Shown here piece by piece: positions 5,239 through 5,990 of a stretch of 5,990 bases of DNA. The DNA lies in the NCBI GenBank assembly GCA_030594925.1, contig JAUVEG010000090.1, positions 1 through 5,990 of the forward strand, given 5' to 3'. Both the position numbers and the translations under genes were made by a program. How positions within the stretch are numbered: position 1 is the stretch's first letter; every line of letters begins with the position of its first letter. The notes beneath the pieces are model-generated. The model was not told the origin of the DNA. It worked only from the letters and a program-made list of their open reading frames with translations, and ran no database searches. This DNA comes from Gammaproteobacteria bacterium. Its GTDB lineage: Bacteria > Pseudomonadota > Gammaproteobacteria > Chromatiales > Chromatiaceae.

Positions 5239-5990
5239 CAGAGCTCTCTTGCAACCTCGGTGCGTTCAAAGACTTCGATCTGATCGCCCTCTTCGATGTC
5301 GTTATAGCTCTTGACGCCGATACCGCACTCGGTGCCTGACCTGACTTCGGCAACATCGTCCTTGAAGCGCCGCAGCGACTCCAGCTCGCCTTCAAAAATC
5401 ACGATATTATCCCGCAGCACGCGAATTGGATTATTACGTTTCACCACACCCTCGAGAACCATGCAGCCTGCAATGGCTCCGATGCGGGAGGAGCGGAATA
5501 CATCGCGCACCTCGGCAAGGCCGACGATCTCTTCACGAATCTCGGGTGACAACAATCCGGAAGCAGCTTTTCTAACGTCGTCGATCACTTCATAGATAAT
5601 GCTGTAGTAACGCAACTCAAGTCCGCGTTCTTCGAGAATACGGCGGGATGCCGCGTCAGCACGTACGTTGAAACCAATCACGATCGCATTTGTGCTGGCT
5701 GCCAGGTTGGCGTCGGATTCATTGATGCCGCCGACACCTGATGCAACCACCCTGATCTTGACCTCGTCTGTAGAGATGCTTTCCAGAGACTCCTTGATCG
5801 CCTCGACACTACCGTGGACATCGGCCTTGACCACCAGGTTGACATTGACAACCTCCTCTTTCCCCATCTGCTCGAAGAGTTCATTGAGTTTGGCCGCCTT
5901 CTGCTCTGCAAGACGGCTGTCACGCAGTTTGGCGCGGCGCACCTCTGCGAGCTCCCGCGCCTGTTTTTCATCCGGCGTTACGATCGCATC
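5238..5990 (-). CDS. infB: Translation initiation factor IF-2, C-terminal 250 residues (gene continues past the window)
   Basis: IF2 is the GTPase that brings formyl-Met-tRNA to the 30S subunit and promotes subunit joining. Only the end is present: the frame stays open to the window edge, so the true start lies outside, and the GTG at 5942 is an internal valine codon. The visible part lacks the G domain. It contains the helical linker (about 1-45 of the fragment), domain III starting at [17 protein letters not shown] and including [16 protein letters not shown], and the fMet-tRNA-binding domain [37 protein letters not shown] and [20 protein letters not shown]. The match to the E. coli C-terminus is very close by eye. 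It overlaps rbfA by one base and is the first gene of the visible operon portion. Confidence 0.97.
   Translation of the reverse strand, partial: DAIVTPDEKQARELAEVRRAKLRDSRLAEQKAAKLNELFEQMGKEEVVNVNLVVKADVHGSVEAIKESLESISTDEVKIRVVASGVGGINESDANLAASTNAIVIGFNVRADAASRRILEERGLELRYYSIIYEVIDDVRKAASGLLSPEIREEIVGLAEVRDVFRSSRIGAIAGCMVLEGVVKRNNPIRVLRDNIVIFEGELESLRRFKDDVAEVRSGTECGIGVKSYNDIEEGDQIEVFERTEVAREL

Noticed and set aside
4891..5595. Plus-strand frames opposite rbfA and infB
   Set aside because: They are shadows of conserved coding sequence with no recognisable domains.

Overview
The window reads as a chromosomal segment of a gammaproteobacterium. The basis is the resemblance of IF2, RbfA, TruB and the one-chain serine dehydratase to gammaproteobacterial proteins, the infB-rbfA-truB gene order, and a REP sequence of the GTAG type known from that class. 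Genus cannot be set from this sequence. A free-living, perhaps sulfur-oxidising or Chromatiales-like, lineage is only a guess. Genes are densely packed except for two intergenic stretches full of inverted repeats.

Layout. Positions 31-1410 (minus) carry a complete L-serine dehydratase gene, sdaA. A 240-base gap without a gene follows. Positions 1651-2512 (minus) hold a two-gene unit: an unrecognised 105-residue soluble protein, then a 168-residue two-helix membrane protein that looks like a DUF1269-type protein. Both have strong ribosome binding sites. A possible 28-codon leader reading frame overlaps the start of the first gene. Next comes a roughly 120-bp palindromic, MITE-like element (2631-2749), whose left end may supply the -35 box for that unit.

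On the plus strand, positions 2884-3051 encode a tiny zinc-ribbon protein resembling the tail of an IS91-type transposase. Five bases later begins a lipoprotein with a retropepsin-like aspartic protease domain (3057-3746). Between it and the convergent truB gene lie 208 bases with three separate inverted repeats: a GTAG REP, a GC-rich 11-bp inverted repeat, and a long hairpin touching the truB stop codon.

Positions 3955-5990 (minus) are the end of the nusA-infB operon: the last 250 codons of infB, then rbfA and truB, with a one-base overlap and a six-base gap. These three act in translation initiation, 30S maturation and tRNA U55 modification. rpsO, which commonly follows truB in this class, is absent here; repeats and an opposing gene occupy its place.

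No strong case for an undescribed multi-gene system was found. The most worthwhile leads are the MITE-like element with its promoter overlap, the zinc-ribbon/protease gene pair, and the unrecognised 105-residue gene paired with the membrane protein.
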